From assembly GCA_003454665.1 (NCBI GenBank), contig DMKB01000081.1, positions 1 through 11,672 on the forward strand: a stretch of 11,672 bases of DNA. Direction: 5' to 3'. The stretch is from Nitrospiraceae bacterium (lineage in GTDB: Bacteria > Nitrospirota > UBA9217). Numbering within the stretch: position 1 is the first letter of the stretch; the number at the start of each line of letters is the position of its first letter. Shown here in pieces: positions 5,911 through 11,672 of this stretch. The notes beneath the pieces were generated by a model that worked only from the letters and a program-made list of their open reading frames with translations, made no database searches and was not told the DNA's origin. Position numbers and translations under genes: made by a program.

Positions 5911-6792
5911 CTAATGCCCTCTGCCGGCCAGCAGCTCATGCTCCGGGATGGCGCTGATCTCGAGTCCGGGCATGGCCTCTCCCAGGTTCATGGAGGCATC
6001 GAGCAGCTTCTCCGCGTCATGGAAGGAAGCCGTCGCCTTTACGATCGCCCGGGCCCGCTTGTCAGGATCAGTGGATTTGAAAATGCCGGAACCGACAAAG
6101 ACGCCGTCACACCCGAGCTGCATCATCAGCGCGGCGTCTGCAGGCGTAGCAAGCCCACCGGCGGCAAAGTTGACAACGGGCAAACGGCCCACCTTCTTGA
6201 CTTCCAGAGCCAGTTCATAGGGGAGGCCGTTGGCCCTGGCAAATCCCGTGACTTCCTCTATGGGCATTTCCGCCAGCTGCCTGAGCTCACGATTCATCGT
6301 ACGCATGTGCCTGACTGCTTCCACCACATTGCCGGTCCCGGCTTCCCCCTTGGTCCGGATCATGGCAGCGCCTTCGGCTATCCGCCGCAGGGCTTCGCCC
6401 AGGTTCCGTGCGCCGCAGACAAAGGGTATATCGAATTTCGTCTTGTCGATGTGACATTCTTCATCGGCAGGGGTCAGGACCTCACTCTCGTCGATGTAAT
6501 CGACCTTGATCGCCTGAAGGATCTGGGCCTCTACAAAGTGTCCGATGCGCGCCTTGGCCATGACCGGGATCGTGACGGCATTCTTGATTTCCTTTATCAG
6601 AGCCGGCTCACACATCCGCGCAACGCCACCCTCTTTGCGAATATCCGCGGGGACCCGTTCGAGGGCCATGACCGCAACGGCGCCCGCTTCCTGGGCAATG
6701 CGTGCCTGTTCCGGATTCGTCACATCCATGATCACGCCGCCCTTCAGCATCTGGGCGAGCTGAGCATTGAGTTGATATCTTTTTGTGTCCAC
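5911..6792 (-). CDS. pdxS: PdxS, pyridoxal 5'-phosphate synthase lyase subunit
   Basis: PdxS (Pdx1/SNZ) builds pyridoxal 5'-phosphate from ribose 5-phosphate, glyceraldehyde 3-phosphate and ammonia, as a TIM-barrel dodecamer decorated by PdxT. The sequence is full-length and highly typical: MLKGGVIMDVTNPEQARIA (15-33), AVAVMALERVPADIRKEGG (38-56), IPVMAKARIGHFVEA (75-89) with the imine-forming Lys80, MIRTKGEAGTGNV (144-156) with the second Lys148, and FAAGGLATPADAALMMQLG (209-227) before GVFVGSGIFKS (230-240). I start at GTG 6792, which gives 293 residues (family about 294) and has AAGGAGGAGGG (plus 6801-6811) eight bases upstream. The ATG at 6849 would add a 19-residue charged tail not seen in the family. 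A promoter lies upstream and pdxT follows after 17 bases. Confidence 0.97.
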   Translation of the reverse strand: MDTKRYQLNAQLAQMLKGGVIMDVTNPEQARIAQEAGAVAVMALERVPADIRKEGGVARMCEPALIKEIKNAVTIPVMAKARIGHFVEAQILQAIKVDYIDESEVLTPADEECHIDKTKFDIPFVCGARNLGEALRRIAEGAAMIRTKGEAGTGNVVEAVRHMRTMNRELRQLAEMPIEEVTGFARANGLPYELALEVKKVGRLPVVNFAAGGLATPADAALMMQLGCDGVFVGSGIFKSTDPDKRARAIVKATASFHDAEKLLDASMNLGEAMPGLEISAIPEHELLAGRGH

Positions 6793-6850
6793 GTTCTGTT
6801 CCCTCCTCCTTGGATTCCGCTCTTGTTCTTTGTCCCCCGCCCGTCTCATC

Positions 6851-6862
6851 CCGCTCGAGCGG
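6851..6862. promoter_or_regulatory. 12-bp perfect palindrome in the pdxS leader
   Basis: CCGCTCGAGCGG is fully self-complementary. It lies about 17-28 bases downstream of the start predicted from the pdxS promoter, a position suited to a repressor roadblock. As RNA it could form a tight 4-bp hairpin with loop TCGA. It is outside the coding sequence from GTG 6792. Confidence 0.4.
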
Positions 6863-6885
6863 TGAGAGGCTTCACTAAAGCTCCC

Positions 6886-6914
6886 ATTATACAGCGAAAC
6901 CCGACAGGAGGCAA
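6886..6914 (-). promoter_or_regulatory. sigma-70 promoter for pdxS-pdxT
   Basis: On the minus strand TTGCCT (6914-6909) and a perfect TATAAT (6891-6886) are separated by 17 bases. The start would be near 6879, about 87 bases before the pdxS GTG. The -35 box lies immediately after the HAD stop codon (6918-6916), so pdxST can be expressed alone as well as by readthrough. Confidence 0.65.
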
Positions 6915-6915
6915 A

Positions 6916-7692
6916 TCAAACATCAAGAAAGCTGGCGGCATTCCATACCGTGATTCGCGGGATGGCCCGGGCCTGTTCCCGATCGTGGTCCGTCGTATAC
7001 CCCCAGCCGGCAAGGTACAGGAGAATATGGTCCAGACTGCTTCTCGATGCAACGCGCATGAGCGTTTGGAGCCTGTCCTCGACGAAATGGAACCGTGCTT
7101 CCCGGAATGCAGGCCGTTGTGACAATTCATCAAGGATATCTTCCTTTGATCTACCGGTATCGAGCCCGAAAATATGGCTGCCGGGCAGTCGAATGGCACG
7201 GGAGTCGATGAGCGTTCTGACGAACCGTTCCTCCTTGGTGGTCAGGATAAAGACGGGATCATGCTCTGCTTTTGCCGTGAACGCATCGAGAACGCCGGGA
7301 TAGAAAGAATGGCGTCCAAGCCAGTCATCCACGTCCCGGTCAATCCAGTCGCTCCGGGCCTGGCTGACCAGGCGGGCCACATCGTCAGACGAGCAGCCCC
7401 TCTCCTCGATGATGCGGGCACAGCGCTCGGAAAATTCGCGCTCTATGGTCTCGTCATCCATGCTATCATGAATCAGGCGCATGAGAAGAACGGCTTGATA
7501 GCCCGTTTCGATGACGGGCCGGAGTTTTCGGAACCGGCCAAGATATGCCGCGGGCGGTTCCGGTCCCTGCCAGTCGGGCCAGAGCCGGCCACCGGCGCGC
7601 CACGCCGTTGTTCCCGCTTCCCCCGCACTGTCGCAGAGCACGCCGTCGAAGTCGATGGCGAAAACGTTCTGTATCGTCTGCCTATTTTGCAT
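6916..7692 (-). CDS. HAD-superfamily hydrolase, probable phosphatase
   Basis: From ATG 7692 the product is 258 residues with the four HAD motifs. These are motif I FAIDFDGVLCDS with the nucleophile Asp14 and Asp16, motif II FILTTKEE (Thr151/152), motif III Lys183 in GRSKEDIL, and motif IV FVEDRLQTL (Glu205, Asp206). Residues about 25-130 are helical and form a cap of the C1 type. HAD enzymes of this layout mostly remove phosphate from small phosphorylated metabolites in the cytoplasm. The frame opens further up to a TTG at 7758, but those 22 residues look unlike a domain start and neither site has a clear SD. It is on the same strand as pdxS and ends about 123 bases before it, so it may be co-transcribed. 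A PLP or PLP-precursor phosphatase is possible by context only; no motif proves the substrate. Confidence 0.85.
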   Translation of the reverse strand: MQNRQTIQNVFAIDFDGVLCDSAGEAGTTAWRAGGRLWPDWQGPEPPAAYLGRFRKLRPVIETGYQAVLLMRLIHDSMDDETIEREFSERCARIIEERGCSSDDVARLVSQARSDWIDRDVDDWLGRHSFYPGVLDAFTAKAEHDPVFILTTKEERFVRTLIDSRAIRLPGSHIFGLDTGRSKEDILDELSQRPAFREARFHFVEDRLQTLMRVASRSSLDHILLYLAGWGYTTDHDREQARAIPRITVWNAASFLDV

Positions 7693-7782
7693 AAGATTAC
7701 GGGGAGGGAAGCATGCGCCTTCGCTGTTGGGACGCGGCTCCGCGCAACGTGATCGCAATGGTTACGTGGTCCCCGGATGAGC

Positions 7783-7812
7783 ACTATAAGAAAAAACAAG
7801 CTTGACTGTCAA
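7783..7812 (-). promoter_or_regulatory. strong sigma-70 promoter for the HAD gene
   Basis: On the minus strand TTGACA (7812-7807, six of six) and TATAGT (7788-7783, five of six) are 18 bases apart. Transcription would begin near 7776 and read into the HAD gene and on to pdxST. Confidence 0.62.
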
Positions 7813-7813
7813 G
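7801..7813. promoter_or_regulatory. 13-bp palindrome over the HAD -35 box (operator candidate)
   Basis: CTTGAC-T-GTCAAG is a perfect inverted repeat of two 6-base arms around one base. It fully covers the -35 box of the minus-strand promoter and lies between divergent genes. A dimeric repressor bound here would block RNA polymerase. No specific regulator can be named. Confidence 0.45.
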
Positions 7814-8092
7814 GAGAAAGGCGGCCAGGTCATTCTCAACCATGGCAATCATGTTTACGGGGAATGTCTGTCTCGTCAGGCCTCTCTAACGCGCCGCGTG
7901 TTCCTCTTTCCTTTACATTCATTCCCCCATATGTTAAAAGTAGTATGGAGTCATCCGTATCGCGAATACCGCCGCTCGACAGAAGGAGAAAAGGACGGAG
8001 CGCACGTGAGCTTACGATCACTGCGTCATCCCTGCCCCGGCAGACGTCCTTTTTGATGTCCATTGGTAATCCTGAAAAAATCAACCCCGGAA
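7814..8092. other. divergent intergenic region upstream of the Omp85 gene
   Basis: No open frame here looks like a protein. A weak promoter candidate for the plus-strand gene is TTTACA (7912-7917), 17 bases, TAAAAG (7935-7940), with five and four matches of six. It would leave a leader of about 145 bases. No hairpin or repeat stands out beyond the palindrome at the left edge. Confidence 0.35.
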
Positions 8093-10936
8093 ATGACGCC
8101 CTATGCCCGTGCCCCCGTCGTGTATCGCGAACAGGGATCGGCGCCGTGCCGTACCTGTTCGCGCCGGTATCGGCATCGACTACTCCTGCCTGTCCTGGTG
8201 GTCGCGATGTTCCTGATGCTTCTGCTGCGGCCGCCGTCCATCCGCGGCTCCGAGGATTTTACCGGCCTGACCGTTACGAGCATCACGCTCAAGGACGACC
8301 GCGGGAATCCGTGGCCGCGGCCCTGGCAGCTTTTGCCGCTCCTCGACGTGGAGCCAGGGGACCCTTTTTCGTATCGCACGGTCCGGAAGGGGATCGAGTA
8401 TCTCTATTTCAAGGGGTTATTCAAGGACATTCGCATAGAGGGTTTCCGCGCCGGAGACGGCGTGCGGCTCGAGTACATTCTCGTGCCGATCGTTGTTGCG
8501 CGCGAGATCGTGATCACCGGGAACAAGGCGATAGGGACAAGGCAGATCAGGGACATCACGGACCGCTACGAAGGGAAAGAGGCGCACGATGACAACCTGT
8601 TCAGCCTGAGGCTGGACATCACGGCCCTCTACCATGGAGAGGGTTTTTTTGATGCACGATTGAAACTTCTGCATGAGAAGACGGACGACCCCTACCGGGT
8701 GATCGTGCATGCAGAGATCGATGAGTCCATGCCGACGATCATACAGGAAATCCGCTTTGTCGGGAATACGGTTTTTTCCGGCAAGGAAATGCTTCGCATG
8801 ATGGGGAGCAAAAGAGGCGAACCCCTCCGGAGAGACCAGCTCCTGGACGTTGATATGAAAGCCCTCGCGCGGGCGTACACGAACGCCGGCTACCCGTCGG
8901 CCAAGGCGGATATCGTGGGTATGCGTTTCCGGGAAAACAAGGCCTATCTGACCATTTCCGGGAATGAGGGCCCAAAGGTGGCGGTGACCTTCTCCGGCAA
9001 CCGGAAGATCAGCTCACGGCGTCTGAAGCGCAACCTTCTCATTTGGTCGGAGCGCGATGTTTCCGATTCGGTGATCGAGAGCAGCGTGGAAAAAACAAAA
9101 AACTTGTACCGGGAAAACGGCTATCCCGACGTAACGGTGGAGGCGCGGAAACAAGAAGGTCCCGGTCGGCTCGATCTCGCATTCTTGATCGAGGAAGGCA
9201 AGCGGGTCGCTGTCGACGATATCGTGATCACGGGTAATACCGTGTTCTCGGCAAAGGCGATCAAAAAACAGATGTCCCTGAAGGAATCAGGCTGGTTCAG
9301 CACGAACCCGTACCGGAACGACCTGCTCGAAAAAGACAGAGACAATATCATCGATTATTACCGTGATGCAGGCTATCTGGACATACGGATTGAATCGACC
9401 GTAACGAGGAACGAGGAGGGCGACGGGGCGACGGTGACACTCCGGATATCGGAAGGAACGCAGACTACCGTCGGCATCATATCGATCGAGGGAAACACGG
9501 TTTTTACTTTCGCCGAGCTGCTGGAGCGGTTGCGTTTGAGACTTGGCAAGCCATTCAGCGAGCGGCTTCTGCGGGAGGACCGGTATGCGCTCCTGGCGGC
9601 CTATTCGGGCCGGGGGTATCTTTACGCCGATGTGCGTGTGGAGACAAAACCCGTTGAGCAATCCGTTGATATCCTGTACAAGATAACGGAAGATGCGCCG
9701 GTCAGGATCGGAAAGGTGATCCTGCGCGGCAACGAACAAACGAGGGATAGGGCGATCCTGCGGGAATTGCTCGTCGAACAGGGTGACCCCTACGATTACG
9801 GCGCTGTTTTGAAAAGCCAGCAGCGGATATACCGGTTCGGGTATTTCGGAAGAGTCAAGTTCGAACCGGTCCGGCCGGGAAAGAAAGAGTATGTAAAAGA
9901 CATGATCCTTACGGTTCAGGAACGGCCGGCCGGGGCAGTGGTGTTCGGCTTCGGATACGGCAATCTTGACCGGTTCCGGGGCTTTTTTGAAGTTTCCCAC
10001 CGGAACCTTAGAGGACGCGCACGCTCCGCAAGCCTCCGGTTCGAAGGAAGCGATATTCTCGAACGAGCAATTGTTAATTACCGTCAACCCTGGTTCCTGA
10101 ATCGCCGGCTGGAGAGCAACGCGAGCCTCTCCTGGTCCGATGAGAAAGAGCTGAATATTGACACGCGTGAGATTTATTACCAGACGCGCAAAACCGCGGC
10201 GACCTTCGGTGTGGATAAGGCGTCCGACGGTTTCCGGACGTCGCTCACCTACCAGTATGAAAACGTGGATAACTATAACGTGGACCCAGCGGCAATCTTG
10301 ACACCGGAAGACGAAGGCCGCGTTCGCGTCAGCAGTCTGACGCCCGGTCTGACCTGGGACCTTCGCGACAACCCCCTGAATCCCCATCGGGGATCCCTCC
10401 ACGGGGTGGCGCTGAAAGAGGCGCTGTCCGTCCTCGGCTCCGAGGCTGCCTTCAACAAGCTTACGGTCCAGACCAGCTGGTACTTCCCGGCGGGAGAAGA
10501 CCTGGTGATAGCCCTGTCGGCACGGGCCGGCATGGCCAGGCCGCACGGCAAGACGACAGACGTTCCCCTGCACGAACGGTTCAAACTGGGAGGCGGTTCT
10601 ACGGTACGGGGGTACAAGGAAGACCTCGTCGGGCCACCCGGTCCCCCGAGCGTCGACGACCTCGTTCCGACGGGCGGATCACGCATGGTCTTGTTCAACG
10701 CGGAATTCCGCATCCACCCGGGAAGCGGATTCGGGCTGGTGCTCTTCAGCGATGCCGGAAATGTTTGGGATAAAACCCAAAAGATCGACCTCGATGATCT
10801 GCGGGCTTCCTACGGCGCCGGCATACGGCTCAATACGCCCGTCGGGCCCTTTCGGCTCGACTACGGCCAGAAGATCAACCGGCAGTCGGGCGAGAGTCCG
10901 GGTGAGCTGCACTTCAGACTGGGGCACGCCTTTTAG
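8093..10936 (+). CDS. BamA/TamA-like Omp85 outer-membrane protein with seven POTRA domains
   Basis: The 947-residue product has an N-terminal signal with a long basic n-region and hydrophobic core at about 29-45. Seven POTRA-type modules follow, at roughly 57-131, 136-212, 215-291, 294-370, 371-456, 457-535 and 536-611. Most of them show the beta-strand G-N-x-x-[FI] sign (ITGNKAI, FVGNTVF, FSGNRKI, ITGNTVF, IEGNTVF, LRGNEQT) and a GY or GYF turn after the long helix. Residues 612-947 are a 16-strand Omp85 barrel with the GGGSTVRGYKED lock motif (VRGY at 838-841), FSDAGNVWD and a C-terminal Phe. Such proteins insert or move proteins across the outer membrane. The usual bamA neighbours (rseP, skp, lpxD, fabZ) are absent from the window, so it may be a paralogue rather than the housekeeping BamA. 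The frame is closed upstream by a stop at 8054. ATG 8093 has a poor SD, so the exact start is uncertain. Confidence 0.93.
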   Translation: MTPYARAPVVYREQGSAPCRTCSRRYRHRLLLPVLVVAMFLMLLLRPPSIRGSEDFTGLTVTSITLKDDRGNPWPRPWQLLPLLDVEPGDPFSYRTVRKGIEYLYFKGLFKDIRIEGFRAGDGVRLEYILVPIVVAREIVITGNKAIGTRQIRDITDRYEGKEAHDDNLFSLRLDITALYHGEGFFDARLKLLHEKTDDPYRVIVHAEIDESMPTIIQEIRFVGNTVFSGKEMLRMMGSKRGEPLRRDQLLDVDMKALARAYTNAGYPSAKADIVGMRFRENKAYLTISGNEGPKVAVTFSGNRKISSRRLKRNLLIWSERDVSDSVIESSVEKTKNLYRENGYPDVTVEARKQEGPGRLDLAFLIEEGKRVAVDDIVITGNTVFSAKAIKKQMSLKESGWFSTNPYRNDLLEKDRDNIIDYYRDAGYLDIRIESTVTRNEEGDGATVTLRISEGTQTTVGIISIEGNTVFTFAELLERLRLRLGKPFSERLLREDRYALLAAYSGRGYLYADVRVETKPVEQSVDILYKITEDAPVRIGKVILRGNEQTRDRAILRELLVEQGDPYDYGAVLKSQQRIYRFGYFGRVKFEPVRPGKKEYVKDMILTVQERPAGAVVFGFGYGNLDRFRGFFEVSHRNLRGRARSASLRFEGSDILERAIVNYRQPWFLNRRLESNASLSWSDEKELNIDTREIYYQTRKTAATFGVDKASDGFRTSLTYQYENVDNYNVDPAAILTPEDEGRVRVSSLTPGLTWDLRDNPLNPHRGSLHGVALKEALSVLGSEAAFNKLTVQTSWYFPAGEDLVIALSARAGMARPHGKTTDVPLHERFKLGGGSTVRGYKEDLVGPPGPPSVDDLVPTGGSRMVLFNAEFRIHPGSGFGLVLFSDAGNVWDKTQKIDLDDLRASYGAGIRLNTPVGPFRLDYGQKINRQSGESPGELHFRLGHAF

Positions 10937-11263
10937 ATACCAAAGAATGATATTCACATCTTTGCCCTATGATATACTCTAATCATGGAGACTCGTCATT
11001 GCCGGAACGTTCCGACAGCAGGCGAAGATATGCGGCAGGGGTAGTCAAGAGCAGCGAGGGAAGGCAAAGGACCGTTTTTGTTTCTGAATCGAAGGGGCGA
11101 TAATCGCGTTTTAACCATAAGCTGAACGTGAAAGAACAGCAACGAAAGCAGACATCGCGAATTCCCGCTTCTCCAGCTCTCCTGATGCTCTTCAAGATTG
11201 CCGATGTTTTTTCATCGCCTGCGTACGACAGGAATCAGCTTTTCCCCGAGGAGGTGATGAACA
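10937..11263. other. 327 bases without a convincing gene
   Basis: No clear intrinsic terminator follows the Omp85 stop. A -10-like TATACT occurs at 10973-10978 without a matching -35. A 34-codon frame from TTG 10998 to the TAA at 11100-11102 gives an Arg/Ser-rich peptide with no SD; I do not call it. The segment ends in the strong ribosome binding site of the next gene. Confidence 0.5.
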
Positions 11264-11672
11264 ATGAAGGCACTGATCATCAGCGCTGACAATTTCGAGG
11301 ATACGGAGTTGCTCGTTCCTTTCTACCGGTTTCAGGAGGAAGGAATTGCAGTGGATGTTGCTTCCCTCAAAAAGGGAATGATCACGGGCAAGCATGGGTA
11401 CGCGGTGGAGGCGAACAAAACGCTGGATGAAATAACTGCGGATGAATATGACATTCTCATCCTGCCAGGAGGCAAGGCGCCCGGGACGGTGAGAAAGCAG
11501 AAAAAAGCCGTCGAGATCGCACAGCACTTCTTTCAGGAGAACAAACCTGTTTCCGCCATCTGCCACGGCCCGCAGACCCTGATTACTGCGGGACTGCTGA
11601 ACGGCAGGCGCGCGACGAGTTACCGGTCCGTGGCGCAGGAGATGAAAGAGGCAGGCGCGCTCTATGAGGACA
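11264..11672 (+). CDS. DJ-1/PfpI-family protein, N-terminal 136 residues (3' end outside window)
   Basis: ATG 11264 is preceded by GAGGAGGTGA (11248-11257) at a good distance, one of the best ribosome binding sites in the window. The visible 136 residues are the DJ-1/PfpI fold: MKALIISADNFEDTELLVP with Glu12, the strand YDILILPGGKAPGTVR (62-77), and the nucleophile elbow VSAICHGPQTL with Cys100 and His101. The Glu12/Cys100/His101 positions are those I recall for archaeal PfpI (PH1704-type). The family includes proteases, glyoxalase III-like and deglycase-like stress proteins; which activity applies here cannot be read. The reading frame is open to the window end; about 30-40 residues of a normal 170-residue protein are missing. 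It acts in the cytoplasm and has no signal peptide. Confidence 0.93.
   Translation, partial: MKALIISADNFEDTELLVPFYRFQEEGIAVDVASLKKGMITGKHGYAVEANKTLDEITADEYDILILPGGKAPGTVRKQKKAVEIAQHFFQENKPVSAICHGPQTLITAGLLNGRRATSYRSVAQEMKEAGALYED

Noticed and set aside
6793..6849. ATG 6849 as the pdxS start
   Set aside because: It adds 19 charged residues absent from the PdxS family, and a strong SD precedes GTG 6792, which gives the family length.
5848..7122. 424-codon plus-strand open frame opposite pdxS and pdxT
   Set aside because: It is antisense to clear PdxS and PdxT sequences, and its protein has no recognisable domain; it reflects the GC-rich third positions.
7777..8592. 271-codon plus-strand frame before and into the Omp85 gene
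   Set aside because: The first part is non-protein-like and the rest overlaps the signal peptide and first POTRA domains in another frame.
9287..10573. 428-codon minus-strand open frame inside the Omp85 gene
   Set aside because: It lies opposite the barrel and last POTRA domains, has no family features and is a shadow of the plus-strand gene.
1..11672. tRNA, rRNA, CRISPR arrays, IS ends, toxin-antitoxin or phage genes
   Set aside because: None was recognisable on either strand by reading; no regularly spaced repeats and no transposase-like sequences were seen.

Overview
This window is chromosomal DNA of moderately high GC from a Gram-negative (diderm) bacterium. It encodes an Omp85/BamA-type outer-membrane protein with a C-terminal Phe, an RND/MMPL inner-membrane transporter, a periplasmic PQQ-type dehydrogenase and a lipoprotein. 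The mix of LipM-type octanoyltransferase, DXP-independent vitamin B6 synthesis (PdxS/PdxT), an HAE3-like RND protein and an Omp85 with seven POTRA domains fits a Desulfobacterota (former Deltaproteobacteria) or Nitrospirota lineage. That placement is inference; there is no rRNA or other marker here.

Layout. (1) 1-2844, plus strand: the C-terminal part of an RND/MMPL transporter, an AlkD-type DNA glycosylase that overlaps it by ATGA, and 31 bases later a secreted PQQ-dependent sugar dehydrogenase; probably one operon. (2) 2845-3693: a short intergenic piece with CACGAAG/CTTCGTG inverted elements, then a LipM-like lipoyl/octanoyl transferase. (3) 3694-4767: a lower-GC stretch with an AT-rich tract, a near-consensus sigma-70 promoter and a ~155-base leader before an 80-residue protein that is just one MshEN-type (c-di-GMP-binding family) domain. 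A strong hairpin and about 470 bases without a convincing gene follow. (4) 4768-5133: a small lipoprotein, convergent with the next block. (5) 7692-5180, minus strand: HAD-family phosphatase, pdxS, pdxT. HAD has a strong promoter whose -35 lies inside a perfect palindrome, and pdxS has a second promoter directly after the HAD stop. (6) 8093-10936, plus strand: a seven-POTRA Omp85 protein. (7) 10937-11263: no convincing gene. (8) 11264 to the window end: a DJ-1/PfpI-family protein, cut off at its 3' end.

How they work together. PdxS and PdxT form the two-subunit PLP synthase: PdxT makes ammonia from glutamine and PdxS builds PLP from it, ribose 5-phosphate and glyceraldehyde 3-phosphate. The HAD protein upstream on the same strand could act on a phosphorylated compound linked to this pathway, but the sequence does not name its substrate. 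The pdxT reading frame contains an in-frame TAA. The local pattern points to two compensating one-base changes in G4 runs rather than a simple nonsense mutation. The points most worth a second look are that pdxT lesion, the free-standing MshEN domain with its own promoter and leader, the palindrome over the HAD promoter, and the seven-POTRA Omp85 outside the usual bamA neighbourhood. I did not find evidence for a wholly new multi-gene system.
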